Virus record (IMG/VR): IMGVR_UViG_3300017788_001744
Coordinates: 1 to 20,848 of that record
DNA: 20,848 nt
Origin: a virus
Direction: 5' to 3' (one strand)
Positions 7,078 through 14,146 of the stretch are shown piece after piece (positions within the stretch are counted from its first letter, which is position 1; each line of letters starts with the position of its first letter). The notes beneath the pieces were generated by a model. That model searched no databases and was not told the origin of the DNA. It was given only the letters and a program-made list of their open reading frames with translations. Both the position numbers and the translations under genes were made by a program.

Positions 7078-7535
7078 CAGAAGGGCTCCTCTTCGTCGGT
7101 GATGTTGGGCACGGTCTGACGCTGTTGGGCTTGGCGAGGAGAGACAGCCTTCTTGCCCGGGGCTCCACCCTCGGGGTTGCGACGCTTGCGCTCAAAAGAC
7201 TCGATGGAGCGAGTGAGTACGCCAATATTGTCGGCAGTGATTTCCACAACCGACCGCTTCTGTCCGGTCTCCTTGTCGTCCCACGAACGCTGTTCCAAGC
7301 GTCCGCTGACAATAACGCCAACGCCCTTCTCGAGGACGTTTGCCGAATCCTCGGCTAGGTAGCGCCATGCGGTCACGTTGATGAAGGAAACCTTCTCTTG
7401 CTTCTCGCCCTTGGCATCGGTGTAGTAGTAGTTGACTGCCACTCCGAAGTTCAGGCGGGGGGTTCCTTCTCCCGTGAACATAAGTTTCGGGTCGTCCGTG
7501 ACGTTCCCGATAATCGTCGTTGCTGACTGACTCAT
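7077..7535 (-). CDS. ssb: Single-stranded DNA-binding protein
   Basis: 152 aa from ATG at 7535, chosen because AAGGAG stands 7 bases upstream and the OB fold begins at once (TTIIGNVTDDPKLMFT). Residues 5-110 are the OB fold, with ISGRL-type motif VIVSGRLEQRSW and ITADNIGVL; about 115-145 is a polar Gly/Gln-rich linker; the acidic tip DEEEPF is the classic docking tail for replication and repair partners. It coats single-stranded DNA at the phage fork. It is the first gene of a two-gene operon with the RHH protein. Confidence 0.93.
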   Translation of the reverse strand: MSQSATTIIGNVTDDPKLMFTGEGTPRLNFGVAVNYYYTDAKGEKQEKVSFINVTAWRYLAEDSANVLEKGVGVIVSGRLEQRSWDDKETGQKRSVVEITADNIGVLTRSIESFERKRRNPEGGAPGKKAVSPRQAQQRQTVPNITDEEEPF

Positions 7536-7550
7536 AACTCTCCTTGTCTT

Positions 7551-7566
7551 TTGGGGCACGCCCCAA
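7551..7566. promoter_or_regulatory. Dyad between SSB promoter and ribosome site
   Basis: TTGGGGC-AC-GCCCCAA is a perfect 7-bp inverted repeat with a 2-bp centre, inside the SSB leader. It could be an operator or an mRNA hairpin near the ribosome site. A related half (GGCGTGCCCC plus AAAAG) recurs in the leader of the gene at 11310. Confidence 0.4.
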
Positions 7567-7578
7567 TCTGGTAGTGCG

Positions 7579-7609
7579 AACGTAGCACAGGTCACACGGG
7601 GGTCGTCAA
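7579..7609 (-). promoter_or_regulatory. SSB promoter
   Basis: Minus strand: -35 TTGACG (7609-7604) and -10 TACGTT (7584-7579). The spacer is 19 bp, longer than ideal, but TGTGC before the box may help. Confidence 0.4.
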
Positions 7610-7636
7610 CCATTCCGACATCTTTTTTTTTCTTCC

Positions 7637-7665
7637 TTGACAACGAGCCCGACATGGGCTAGGTT
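7637..7665 (+). promoter_or_regulatory. Strong housekeeping promoter of the 101-aa gene
   Basis: TTGACA (7637-7642), 17-bp spacer, TAGGTT (7660-7665). A run of nine T (7622-7630) lies just upstream of the -35 box, like an UP element. Transcription should start near 7672, and AAAGGA upstream of the ATG at 7690 serves as ribosome site. Confidence 0.7.
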
Positions 7666-7689
7666 TCGTTCACTGCGAAAGGACGCGCC

Positions 7690-7995
7690 ATGGCACACGA
7701 ATTGGAATTGTTGAAAATCATCCGGCACATCTCGTCGGTGTATCAAGACCTCAACGACACCGGCACTCTCACGAAGGAGGAGATTGTCGAGAATGAGGAA
7801 ATTGGAGACGAAGTAGCCGATTGTCTTATCAAGTCGCTATCGCTCGAAGTCGTCGGGACTGACGGAGACACCATCACGGTGAAAATCAAGACCCTTGACG
7901 AGACTTGGCAATTCGTGTCGCATTATTGGAACTCGGAAATCGTGCAACTGACCGAAGAGGAACCCCTCCGGCAGACGGACAATTTGTCTGAATAA
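7690..7995 (+). CDS. Unknown acidic phage protein, 101 aa
   Basis: 101 aa, acidic, with helical N-terminal half (HELELLKIIRHISSVYQDL) and a strand-rich middle (LSLEVVGTDGDTITVKIKTL). No family is recognised and no signal, membrane span or metal site is visible. It has the best consensus promoter of the window, suggesting early and strong expression, and a good ribosome site (AAAGGA). A GGGC/GCCC stem at 7998-8009 after the stop is a weak candidate terminator. Confidence 0.75.
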   Translation: MAHELELLKIIRHISSVYQDLNDTGTLTKEEIVENEEIGDEVADCLIKSLSLEVVGTDGDTITVKIKTLDETWQFVSHYWNSEIVQLTEEEPLRQTDNLSE

Positions 7996-8036
7996 TCGGG
8001 CAAATGCCCTCGTAAATTAGAACTTTCAGTTCTTTG

Positions 8037-8065
8037 TTACAACATTCATCATCAAATGGTAATAT
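8037..8065 (+). promoter_or_regulatory. Promoter of the leader ORF and lysozyme genes
   Basis: TTACAA (8037-8042), 17-bp spacer, TAATAT (8060-8065). Transcription would start near 8072, giving a 68-base leader that carries the small ORF and the competing hairpins. Confidence 0.55.
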
Positions 8066-8092
8066 TTATGGATGGGGGTCGCTAGGGTTCCC

Positions 8093-8143
8093 ATGAGGAG
8101 ACTGAGTCTCCAGCCGTATCCGACGAACACTGGAGACACATGA
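8093..8143 (+). CDS. Leader peptide ORF, 16 aa
   Basis: ATG at 8093 encodes MRRLSLQPYPTNTGDT and stops at TGA 8141-8143, overlapping the ATG (8140) of the lysozyme-like gene as ATGA. The overlap, and the fact that ribosomes reading it would melt the hairpins at 8097-8137, suggest translational coupling. Its own ribosome site is weak (TAGGG at 8083-8087). Translation of this ORF is inference. Confidence 0.4.
   Translation: MRRLSLQPYPTNTGDT
8097..8137 (+). promoter_or_regulatory. Mutually exclusive hairpins over the lysozyme ribosome site
   Basis: Three segments compete: GGAGAC (8097-8102), GTCTCCAG (8106-8113) and CTGGAGAC (8130-8137). Segment 2 can pair with 1 (6 bp, 3-base loop) or with 3 (8 bp, 16-base loop). 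Segment 3 contains the ribosome site GGAG (8132-8135) of the gene at 8140, so pairing 2-3 would hide it and pairing 1-2 would free it. Confidence 0.5.
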
Positions 8144-8688
8144 AAAATCCGCTAAGACTTCTTTTTCCCGTTCTTGTAATCACCCTTGGCATCACAATCA
8201 GAGCCAGCGCCCCTGGGAAGGAGGAACTCAGCGTAGTGTCCACAACGACAACAACCGTTGCTCGTGCCGTTACAACAACGACACCGCCAACAACTGTTGC
8301 GCCCACGACGACCACAACCGTCGTAACACTCCCTGAGGGATTCTTTTCTTTCGTTGCTGGAATCCCTGCCAACGTGCCTTGCCAAGAGTGGGCACAGACC
8401 GCCTACGAGGCTGGTTGGCCCATTGAGGTGCTTCCCGAACTTCTCTGGGAAGTCTGGTCGGAGTCCCGATGCCTGAACATCATTGACGGCCACAAGAACT
8501 TCAACGGCCATGACCGTGGTCCACTCCAAATCAACCAAGTCTGGCTTGACGACATTGAGGCCAAGTACGGCGACTGGACGGTCGTCAACGACCCTCGCTA
8601 CAACTTCGCTTGGGGTTGGGAAATGTACAGATGGTACGAGGACAGAAAGGGCTGTGGCTTTATTCCTTGGTCACGCCCGTGCAAGTGA
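8140..8688 (+). CDS. Secreted lysozyme/transglycosylase-like protein 1
   Basis: 182 aa. Residues 1-24 are a signal peptide or signal anchor (NPLRLLFPVLVITLGITI); 35-63 are a Thr-rich spacer with TTTTT runs; 80-182 are a lysozyme-like domain with likely catalytic Glu108 in WSESRC, then RGPLQIN at 126-132, matching the SLT/goose-lysozyme ExSR ... GLMQIN pattern. Several Cys may form disulfides outside the membrane. It should cut cell-wall glycan, for lysis or entry. It is followed 12 bases later by a paralogue. Expression may be tuned by the leader ORF and hairpins. The long Thr spacer suggests it is tethered and spans the wall. Confidence 0.8.
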   Translation: MKNPLRLLFPVLVITLGITIRASAPGKEELSVVSTTTTTVARAVTTTTPPTTVAPTTTTTVVTLPEGFFSFVAGIPANVPCQEWAQTAYEAGWPIEVLPELLWEVWSESRCLNIIDGHKNFNGHDRGPLQINQVWLDDIEAKYGDWTVVNDPRYNFAWGWEMYRWYEDRKGCGFIPWSRPCK

Positions 8689-8700
8689 TAGGGGGACATC

Positions 8701-9213
8701 ATGAAGAACGCACGACGATTCGTTATTGGCATTTTCCTCACCATTATGGTCGTTGCTGTTTCAACCTGTGGGGTTGATTGGGATAAGGCGAAAGCCGTCA
8801 ACCCCACTAACGGTGCTCCGCCCATTGACCTTTCTGGGGTTGACTGGACGGGACTAGCGAGGCTCATGTACGGCAAGTGTGGGGAGTGGCACGACCTTGC
8901 TATTGCTGTCGGCTGGTCGGAGGCCCAATGGCCCAAGTTGAGTTACGTCCTTCATCGGGAAAGCCGGTGCAACATCAACTCATTCAACAAAACCGACCCT
9001 AACGGCGGAAGCCGTGGCTTGATGCAAATCAACGGTTACTGGTGCCGAAAGAATAAGTACAACCCAAGCGGTTGGCTTCAGGCCAAGGGAATCCTCCGCA
9101 ATTGTGATGACCTTTACAACCCCGAGACCAACCTTCGTGCCGGACTTGCCATGTGGAACTACAGCCAAGAGCGCAATAAGTGCGGCTGGCGCCCATGGGC
9201 TACACGGTGCTAG
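8701..9213 (+). CDS. Secreted lysozyme/transglycosylase-like protein 2
   Basis: 170 aa. A Sec-type signal covers about residues 1-24 (RRFVIGIFLTIMVVAVSTC); C23 is a poor lipobox. The domain at 55-170 keeps the family pattern: likely catalytic Glu87 in HRESRC, RGLMQIN at 105-111 and a closing WNYSQERNKCGWRPW. It resembles its upstream neighbour in layout (E-S-R-C, x-MQIN or PLQIN, CGWRPW or CGFIPW) and probably arose by duplication, but lacks the Thr spacer. GGGGGA is its ribosome site. Two enzymes with different reach may act on different parts of the envelope (inference). Confidence 0.85.
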   Translation: MKNARRFVIGIFLTIMVVAVSTCGVDWDKAKAVNPTNGAPPIDLSGVDWTGLARLMYGKCGEWHDLAIAVGWSEAQWPKLSYVLHRESRCNINSFNKTDPNGGSRGLMQINGYWCRKNKYNPSGWLQAKGILRNCDDLYNPETNLRAGLAMWNYSQERNKCGWRPWATRC

Positions 9214-9222
9214 GTTTACGGG

Positions 9223-9492
9223 ATGGAAGATTTCTCAATCACCATTGGCTCCACTCGGCTCACGAACCTGACTCGCATCATCGACGCCGTTCTGGACGAG
9301 TACGAGGCGTCAATCGGGACTGGCCTCGATGAGTTGAGGGTGGATGAGCGCCGTCGGGCAGTGGAGTTCCTCTACTCAATCGGTTACTTTGATATGCGTG
9401 ATTCAGTTGAGTCATTCTGCTCACGAGCGCATGTCTCCAGAATCACTGTGTACGAACATCTCAAAAGAGCCATCAACTCTCCTGTTAGATAA
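9223..9492 (+). CDS. DauR/YheO-type HTH protein, 89 aa
   Basis: Residues 36-86 (LDELRVDERRRAVEFLYSIG, then SVESFCSRAHVSRITVYEHL) match the HTH found at the C-terminus of DauR/YheO regulators, where the order is ER, LxxxGxF, AVxxxA and VSRxTVYxYL. The usual N-terminal PAS-like sensor is missing. The start is 9 bases after the lysozyme stop, with only a weak GGG ribosome site, so it is probably co-transcribed and coupled. Likely a small DNA-binding regulator; the target is unknown. Confidence 0.65.
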   Translation: MEDFSITIGSTRLTNLTRIIDAVLDEYEASIGTGLDELRVDERRRAVEFLYSIGYFDMRDSVESFCSRAHVSRITVYEHLKRAINSPVR

Positions 9493-9577
9493 AATCAGAT
9501 AAGTAACCCCTGCTGGTGCCTCAGCAGTGTAATATTTGCGGGTTATTGCTTTCTTCTTACCTTGACAGGGAGGCGTT

Positions 9578-9748
9578 ATGTGCTTGCTTTTTTATTTGGC
9601 TGGTGTGGCTACTGGTTACCTCGCCTGGAGACTGGCTTCTGCCCCGAAACTGTGGGATGCGGAAGAGGAACGGGATTTCTGGCGCAAGCAATGGAGCGCC
9701 CTCAAGAACGAGAATGACCTGCTCACAAGCAATATTTCCAAGGACTGA
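9578..9748 (+). CDS. Small membrane protein, possible lysis accessory, 56 aa
   Basis: ATG at 9578 behind a strong ribosome site (GGGAGG). Residues 2-20 (CLLFYLAGVATGYLAWRLA) form one membrane span and 26-56 a charged helix (WDAEEERDFWRKQWSALKNE), likely a coiled coil. The layout of one N-terminal span plus cytoplasmic or external helix is seen in small holins and inner spanins. Its place after two lysozyme genes supports a lysis role, but no family match is claimed. A TAATAT box at 9530-9535 may give it a separate promoter. Confidence 0.6.
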   Translation: MCLLFYLAGVATGYLAWRLASAPKLWDAEEERDFWRKQWSALKNENDLLTSNISKD

Positions 9749-9789
9749 GAAACTTCTTACAAATTTCTTTGGTTTAGTGTGAAAATTGC

Positions 9790-9818
9790 TTGCGTTTTTT
9801 GGGGTCGCTCATTACAAT
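9790..9818 (+). promoter_or_regulatory. Leaderless promoter of second WhiB gene
   Basis: TTGCGT (9790-9795), exactly 17 bp, TACAAT (9813-9818), then 6 bases to the ATG at 9825. This is the clearest leaderless promoter in the window and fixes the start codon. Confidence 0.7.
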
Positions 9819-9824
9819 GGCCCT

Positions 9825-10124
9825 ATGGATGAAATTACTACCATCATCAAGCCACCCAGCACCTCATGGATGACGTACGCCATTTGCCGAGGAAAGACCA
9901 GCGTCTTTTTTGCCCCGTACGGAGAAAGACCACAAGCGCGAGTTAGGCGTGAATTGCTTGCCAAGGCCATGTGTCGCGTCTGCCCAGTATCAGAGCAGTG
10001 TCGTGATTACGCTCGCGATAACCGCGAATACGGGGTCTGGGGCGGAGAGGCCGAACTTGAGCGACACAATGCCGGTTTCAGACTTGCCTCCCCCCTCGGA
10101 CTTCGGGACGAAAGTGGTCGGTGA
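9825..10124 (+). CDS. WhiB-like iron-sulfur regulator 2
   Basis: 99 aa. Cluster cysteines C21, C50, C53 and C59 (AICRGK ... MCRVCPVSEQC) and GVWGG at 70-74 are all present, so cluster and sigma docking should be intact. It has the canonical WhiB architecture, closer to the family norm than the copy at 6020. The C-terminal 25 residues are short and only mildly basic. Its stop codon lies inside a 10-bp dyad (10110-10132). Two WhiB genes in different transcription units suggest control of two stages of infection (inference). Confidence 0.9.
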   Translation: MDEITTIIKPPSTSWMTYAICRGKTSVFFAPYGERPQARVRRELLAKAMCRVCPVSEQCRDYARDNREYGVWGGEAELERHNAGFRLASPLGLRDESGR

Positions 10125-10132
10125 CCACTTTC
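10110..10132. promoter_or_regulatory. 10-bp perfect dyad over the WhiB stop codon
   Basis: GAAAGTGGTC (10110-10119) and GACCACTTTC (10123-10132) with a 3-base centre. No T run follows, so it is a poor terminator; its position 20 bp before the -35 box of the DUF932 promoter suits an operator or an mRNA-end stabiliser. Confidence 0.45.
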
Positions 10133-10151
10133 AGAAAAATCTGACCAGAGG

Positions 10152-10180
10152 TTGTTGCGCACACGGGGGGGCGCTATTCT
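10152..10180 (+). promoter_or_regulatory. Promoter of the DUF932 gene
   Basis: TTGTTG (10152-10157), 17 bp, TATTCT (10175-10180). The transcript starts near 10187 and holds the ribosome site GAAGGAG before the ATG at 10214. Confidence 0.65.
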
Positions 10181-10213
10181 TTCCTCAAGAGATTTATCCA
10201 GAAGGAGAAAGCA

Positions 10214-11251
10214 ATGTCGCACGGACTAGATACAACCAAAGAGGGCAAGGTTCGGATGGCCTACGCGGACCACGAAGTCCCGTGGCACCGTCTCGGAACA
10301 CCGATGAAGGGCCTGCGTACGGCAGAGGAGATGCTGCGAGCCGCAGAAGCCGACTTCACCGTCGTACTCACCCGAGTCGTTGCCCTAGATGAGTTCGGTA
10401 GGGTCATCATGACCCAGAATGCCGATGGGGCAGATATCCCATTGGAGATTGAGGACAGTCGGGCAACCGTTCGTGTCAATAGCGATGGCACATTTGACGC
10501 ATTGTCGACGGTCGGGACTCGCTACGTCGTTCAGCAGAACGCTGATTGTATTGGTCGTGCCCTTGACATCGTGGGGGCAAGCAGGGGCGATGCTGTGGTG
10601 GACACCTGCGGAGTCCTCAATGGTGGTCGTGAGTTCTTCGCTTCGATTGACCTCGGACAACTCATCATTGACCCTCTGGGAGTGAACGACCACATTGAGC
10701 GCTACTTGCTTGTCCGCAACGGTCACGACGGCAAGACGCCCATCACCTACGCCAACACTTCCATCCGTGCGGTCTGCAAGAACACCGTCAATGCCGGTAT
10801 GAGCGCCGCCTTGCGAGTCTTTACCGCTCGCCACACCCGTAATCAGGACAACGCCATCGAGCACGCTCAAGAGGTTCTGAACTTCTCTACGGCTTGGGCT
10901 GATGAGTTCCGCACCACCGCCGAGAGAATGCTTTCCATTCCTGTCCCTGAGAGTTCGGCACGATTTGACACCATTGTCAATTCCGTTTTCCCGAAGCGCA
11001 AGGATGAGACCGACCGACAGAAGAAGAATCGCGAAGACATCATCACTTTGGTGAGAGGTTTGTACCCATCAACGAAGAACGGTGGTGGATACGGCTACAA
11101 CGGATGGGCCGCATACAACACAATCGCGGAATACCTTGACCACTATCGAGATGCGAAGGCCTCAGAGCGTGCGCAGTCTTCTATGGACCCCAACTCATGG
11201 GTAACCAAGAAGAAGCAGGACGCACAGAATGCCGTTCTTTCCTTTTTCTGA
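10214..11251 (+). CDS. DUF932 phage/plasmid-like protein
   Basis: 345 aa with a strong GAAGGAG ribosome site. The N-terminus carries the family hallmark VPWHRLGTPM (22-31); later landmarks are PITYANTSIRAVCKNTV and ARHTRN. These match DUF932, called phage/plasmid-like protein TIGR03299, common in actinobacteriophages and plasmids; some relatives are abundant early proteins. The biochemical role is not known; a part in DNA replication or recombination is often suggested from context. Length is normal for the family. It has its own consensus promoter. Confidence 0.85.
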   Translation: MSHGLDTTKEGKVRMAYADHEVPWHRLGTPMKGLRTAEEMLRAAEADFTVVLTRVVALDEFGRVIMTQNADGADIPLEIEDSRATVRVNSDGTFDALSTVGTRYVVQQNADCIGRALDIVGASRGDAVVDTCGVLNGGREFFASIDLGQLIIDPLGVNDHIERYLLVRNGHDGKTPITYANTSIRAVCKNTVNAGMSAALRVFTARHTRNQDNAIEHAQEVLNFSTAWADEFRTTAERMLSIPVPESSARFDTIVNSVFPKRKDETDRQKKNREDIITLVRGLYPSTKNGGGYGYNGWAAYNTIAEYLDHYRDAKASERAQSSMDPNSWVTKKKQDAQNAVLSFF

Positions 11252-11309
11252 CCCAAAGTCGTGAGAGAATGGGGTATGCACTTGGCGTGCCCCCACAAAA
11301 GGACGTGCT

Positions 11310-11726
11310 ATGGAACCTGATGACTTTGACGCAGAGATGTCCCGTAGCGAACTGATTGAGTTCCTTGGCGACTTCATGTCCCAGAACAGCAATCCAGAGA
11401 TTCTCTTCCGCGACCATCTGTGCTCTCTCGTTGTTGCGAAGGTCTTTTCCGACTTTGGGCACGAAGGTCTATGTGCACTCATGATGGAAATCGACCGGAA
11501 AGCCAACTGGATTTCTGACATTATCTTTGAGCAAGCAGACTTTGATAACGCCATGTTCTTGTCACACGGGACTTACGATTCCGAGATTGTTCACAAGGCT
11601 CGGAACACGGAGTCCATCATTGAGTTGAACAAGAAGATTTGGCGATTGAGAAAGAAGTACGCACGCGCCATCGTTAATGAAGTTATTGAGGAAGAAGAGG
11701 ACGACATCATTGAGGGCCCTCAGTGA
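11310..11726 (+). CDS. Unknown acidic helical protein, 138 aa
   Basis: 138 aa, largely helical, very acidic at both ends (MEPDDFDAEM; EEEEDDIIEGPQ). No motif or family is recognised, and there is no signal or membrane span. The ribosome site AAAGGACG lies 6 bases before the ATG; the same AAAGGACG precedes the gene at 7690. The last bases overlap the next gene as GTGA, so the two are coupled. Confidence 0.7.
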   Translation: MEPDDFDAEMSRSELIEFLGDFMSQNSNPEILFRDHLCSLVVAKVFSDFGHEGLCALMMEIDRKANWISDIIFEQADFDNAMFLSHGTYDSEIVHKARNTESIIELNKKIWRLRKKYARAIVNEVIEEEEDDIIEGPQ

Positions 11727-12019
11727 GTACTCGTTGGATGGAAATGAATATCTGGATAGATAAATCTCCAGATATCTCGCCGGAAGAGAAGTGGGCTAAC
11801 ATCAGGGGCCACAAGTGGGAGACAGTTAGTCTCGCTCAGAAGTTTGCTTGCGAGTCGTTCATCGGGACTGCCGACTACTGCTCGGTCTGCGGGGTGGCGT
11901 ACGCAACTAACTTGTCGGCTTGGCCATGTGAGGTCATGCAAACAGGATGGCGACCCGAGAAAGAAACCCTCCTCGAGTCCCGCAACCGAGACCGCAACAA
12001 CCGCCAGCCCAATCGCTAA
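11723..12019 (+). CDS. Small zinc-finger-like protein, 98 aa
   Basis: GTG start at 11723 overlapping the previous stop (GTGA). Residues 53-69 hold CSVCG and, after a gap, WPC, giving CxxC ... C; with C43 this could be a four-cysteine zinc site. The C-terminus is rich in Arg and Asn (SRNRDRNNRQPNR), suiting nucleic-acid contact. Family unknown. It is the last gene of the rightward block, followed by a hairpin between convergent genes. Confidence 0.65.
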   Translation: MSTRWMEMNIWIDKSPDISPEEKWANIRGHKWETVSLAQKFACESFIGTADYCSVCGVAYATNLSAWPCEVMQTGWRPEKETLLESRNRDRNNRQPNR

Positions 12020-12026
12020 ATAAGCG

Positions 12027-12063
12027 GAGCCCCCGACATCCCTGGGGTGGGGAGTGGGGGCTC
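12027..12063. terminator. Hairpin between convergent genes
   Basis: GAGCCCCC (12027-12034) pairs perfectly with GGGGGCTC (12056-12063). No T run follows, so termination efficiency is uncertain. A second dyad, CGTTGAC (12071-12077)/GTCAACG (12092-12098), follows. The whole gap 12020-12169 holds nothing else visible. Confidence 0.5.
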
Positions 12064-12169
12064 AACGCCACGTTGACTTGATGGGCACCACGTCAACGGA
12101 AGTAAAGTTAGTCATAAACGAGACTTCACGCAACTGTTGTGAGATAATTTACAGACTTTGTTGCAACCA

Positions 12170-14146
12170 CTAAATGTCAAGAAGTTTGAGAATGAGACTA
12201 GACGCATCGTCCTCTACGAACGAAATCTCTCCCTCGGTGGCCATGCCCACAACGGCCCGCTTCTTCGCAATCAAAGAATAGATTTCTTCGTCAATGGTTC
12301 CCGACGTCAGCATGTAAGTAGATGTAACGGAGCCCTTCTGTCCAATGCGGTGACAGCGACTGTAGGTCTGGTCAACATCGGCTGGCGTCCATGGCAACTC
12401 CACGAACAGTACATCTTGAGCCGCAGTCAACGTATGTCCCGTCTTCGCGGCTTGGATGGAGAGGACAATGACTGGAGCCTTGTCCACGGGGAGGGTCTGA
12501 AACTTGTGCTTTGCGTCCTCAACAGCCTCAACGTCCATTCCTCCCTGAATCTTGAGACCGCCATAACGATTGGCAAGTGAGTCAACTATCTCTCGGTGGT
12601 GGGCTGCGATGACGACTTTCTTGCCATCGGCAATGTGGGCATCCACCCACTCCTCAACAACTTCCATCTTTGCCTTAGCCGCAATCTTGCGTAGGACACT
12701 CATCTTGACAAGGTGTTCATTCGCCTCTGCTTTGAGGCGAGCCATGACGGTCGCGGCTCCGACGGGCACGCCAAGTTCTTCGGCAATCTGCTTTGCTCGC
12801 TCCACAAGGTAGGCAACAATGTCGGCTTCTGCCTTTTTGTACTCCTTCATGATGGACGCAGTCCCGTCTACGGTGACTTCGCTGTGGAGAACGGGTGGCA
12901 ACTCCGACATCACTTGGTCTTTGGTTCGCCGGATGTAGCAGGTCGCACGCAACTTGTCGTTCAGTTCCTCCAGATTGGAGTTGCCTTCCAGATGCCATTG
13001 ACCCCACCTGTCTTGGAAGGCGTTGCAGTAGCGACGATAAAAGCCCCATAAACCACCAAACTTGTCCAACTGACCCATGATGTCTAACTGCGGCGCATAC
13101 TCGGCTGGACGGTTGGTTACTGGCGTTCCGGTCAGGCACAGGACAACCGCATCCTTGTTTGATTTAGTCATCTTCTTTGCCGATTTCGTGCGTTGAGTAT
13201 CGCGGGACTTGCAGTAGTGGCTTTCATCAAAGACGTAGGCGTTGTGGTTGCAGAGTTGCTTCTCCCATGCCGTGATGTTGGAGTAGCCGATAACCAAAAC
13301 GTCGTATGTGCCGAACATCGGAATCTCTTTGCGGTTTGCAACTGTCTCCACAATGAGGTCAGGCAGGAACTTGTTGTATTCCTTCTTCCAGTTCAGAACA
13401 AGACTTGGTGGGCAAACAACAACAGCCGGATAAACGGGACTCGTCTCGTCATCTCCATACTGTGAATGTATGTGCTCAAGCGTTGCCATCGCTTGGATTG
13501 TCTTACCCAAACCCATTTCGTCAGCAATGAACGAGCGCCGTGTGTGAGACGCATACGAAACGCCCGCTCGCTGGTAAGGAAGCAGTTCTCCGTGTAGACG
13601 AGGTATGGAGATGTCGGCATCAACCGAACGACTTGCTTCACGAATCTCAGTCAGCGAGACAGAGATGCGGTCAGCCTCGGCTCGCACATAGTCGGGAACT
13701 GGTTGCTTGAATGTTGTCGCCCACTTGATGACGCTTTCTATCGACGTCAGCGGGGCTTTCCATGCCTTGGTCTTGGCATCCCACGTCACGCTAGGTATCT
13801 GCTTGACGGACCGAACCATTACTGGGTCGTATCTGAACGACATCATGAGGTACTTACCCTCAATGGAGACACCGTCACCGGGATTGCTGTGAACAGGAAG
13901 GTCAAAAGCAAGGACTTCGTTGGAGATGTCGTAGTTCCACTTCAGGGCAAGGTCACGCACTTGCTTCAGGCTTGACATTGGGAGACGCCACACCTTGCCA
14001 ACTTTGTCCCACTTAGCCCCGGGTAGTGCTTTCACCTGACTTACTTGGTCGGGGTCATAAGGAAAATCAAAGACCAGTACGTCGTCAGCCAAGTAGAGGA
14101 TGGATTGCCGAGGCGTGTCTGGTGTCTGCGCTGATGAGTTCTTCAT
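12170..14146 (-). CDS. SNF2-family helicase with two HARP-like repeats
   Basis: 658 aa. Residues 22-70 and 97-146 are two related N-terminal units (each with FxYDPxxVxxVKxxPxxxWD and a WK or WR-P-L/M step), resembling the HARP domain of SMARCAL1-type annealing helicases. The ATPase core from about 185 has Walker A DEMGLGKT (209-216), the DEAH-type box DESH (307-310), LTGTP (338-342), and in the second lobe SIQAAKTGHTLTAA (563-576) and QTYSRCHRIGQ (593-603). It should translocate on DNA and rewind or remodel forks. The ATG is 62 bases inside the deaminase gene and has no clear ribosome site; a TTG at 14095 is an alternative. Confidence 0.9.
   Translation of the reverse strand: MKNSSAQTPDTPRQSILYLADDVLVFDFPYDPDQVSQVKALPGAKWDKVGKVWRLPMSSLKQVRDLALKWNYDISNEVLAFDLPVHSNPGDGVSIEGKYLMMSFRYDPVMVRSVKQIPSVTWDAKTKAWKAPLTSIESVIKWATTFKQPVPDYVRAEADRISVSLTEIREASRSVDADISIPRLHGELLPYQRAGVSYASHTRRSFIADEMGLGKTIQAMATLEHIHSQYGDDETSPVYPAVVVCPPSLVLNWKKEYNKFLPDLIVETVANRKEIPMFGTYDVLVIGYSNITAWEKQLCNHNAYVFDESHYCKSRDTQRTKSAKKMTKSNKDAVVLCLTGTPVTNRPAEYAPQLDIMGQLDKFGGLWGFYRRYCNAFQDRWGQWHLEGNSNLEELNDKLRATCYIRRTKDQVMSELPPVLHSEVTVDGTASIMKEYKKAEADIVAYLVERAKQIAEELGVPVGAATVMARLKAEANEHLVKMSVLRKIAAKAKMEVVEEWVDAHIADGKKVVIAAHHREIVDSLANRYGGLKIQGGMDVEAVEDAKHKFQTLPVDKAPVIVLSIQAAKTGHTLTAAQDVLFVELPWTPADVDQTYSRCHRIGQKGSVTSTYMLTSGTIDEEIYSLIAKKRAVVGMATEGEISFVEDDASSLILKLLDI

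Noticed and set aside
9516-9782. 88-aa frame overlapping the 56-aa membrane protein
   Set aside because: The other frame has a strong ribosome site, a membrane span and a charged helix; this one has none and ends in out-of-frame text.
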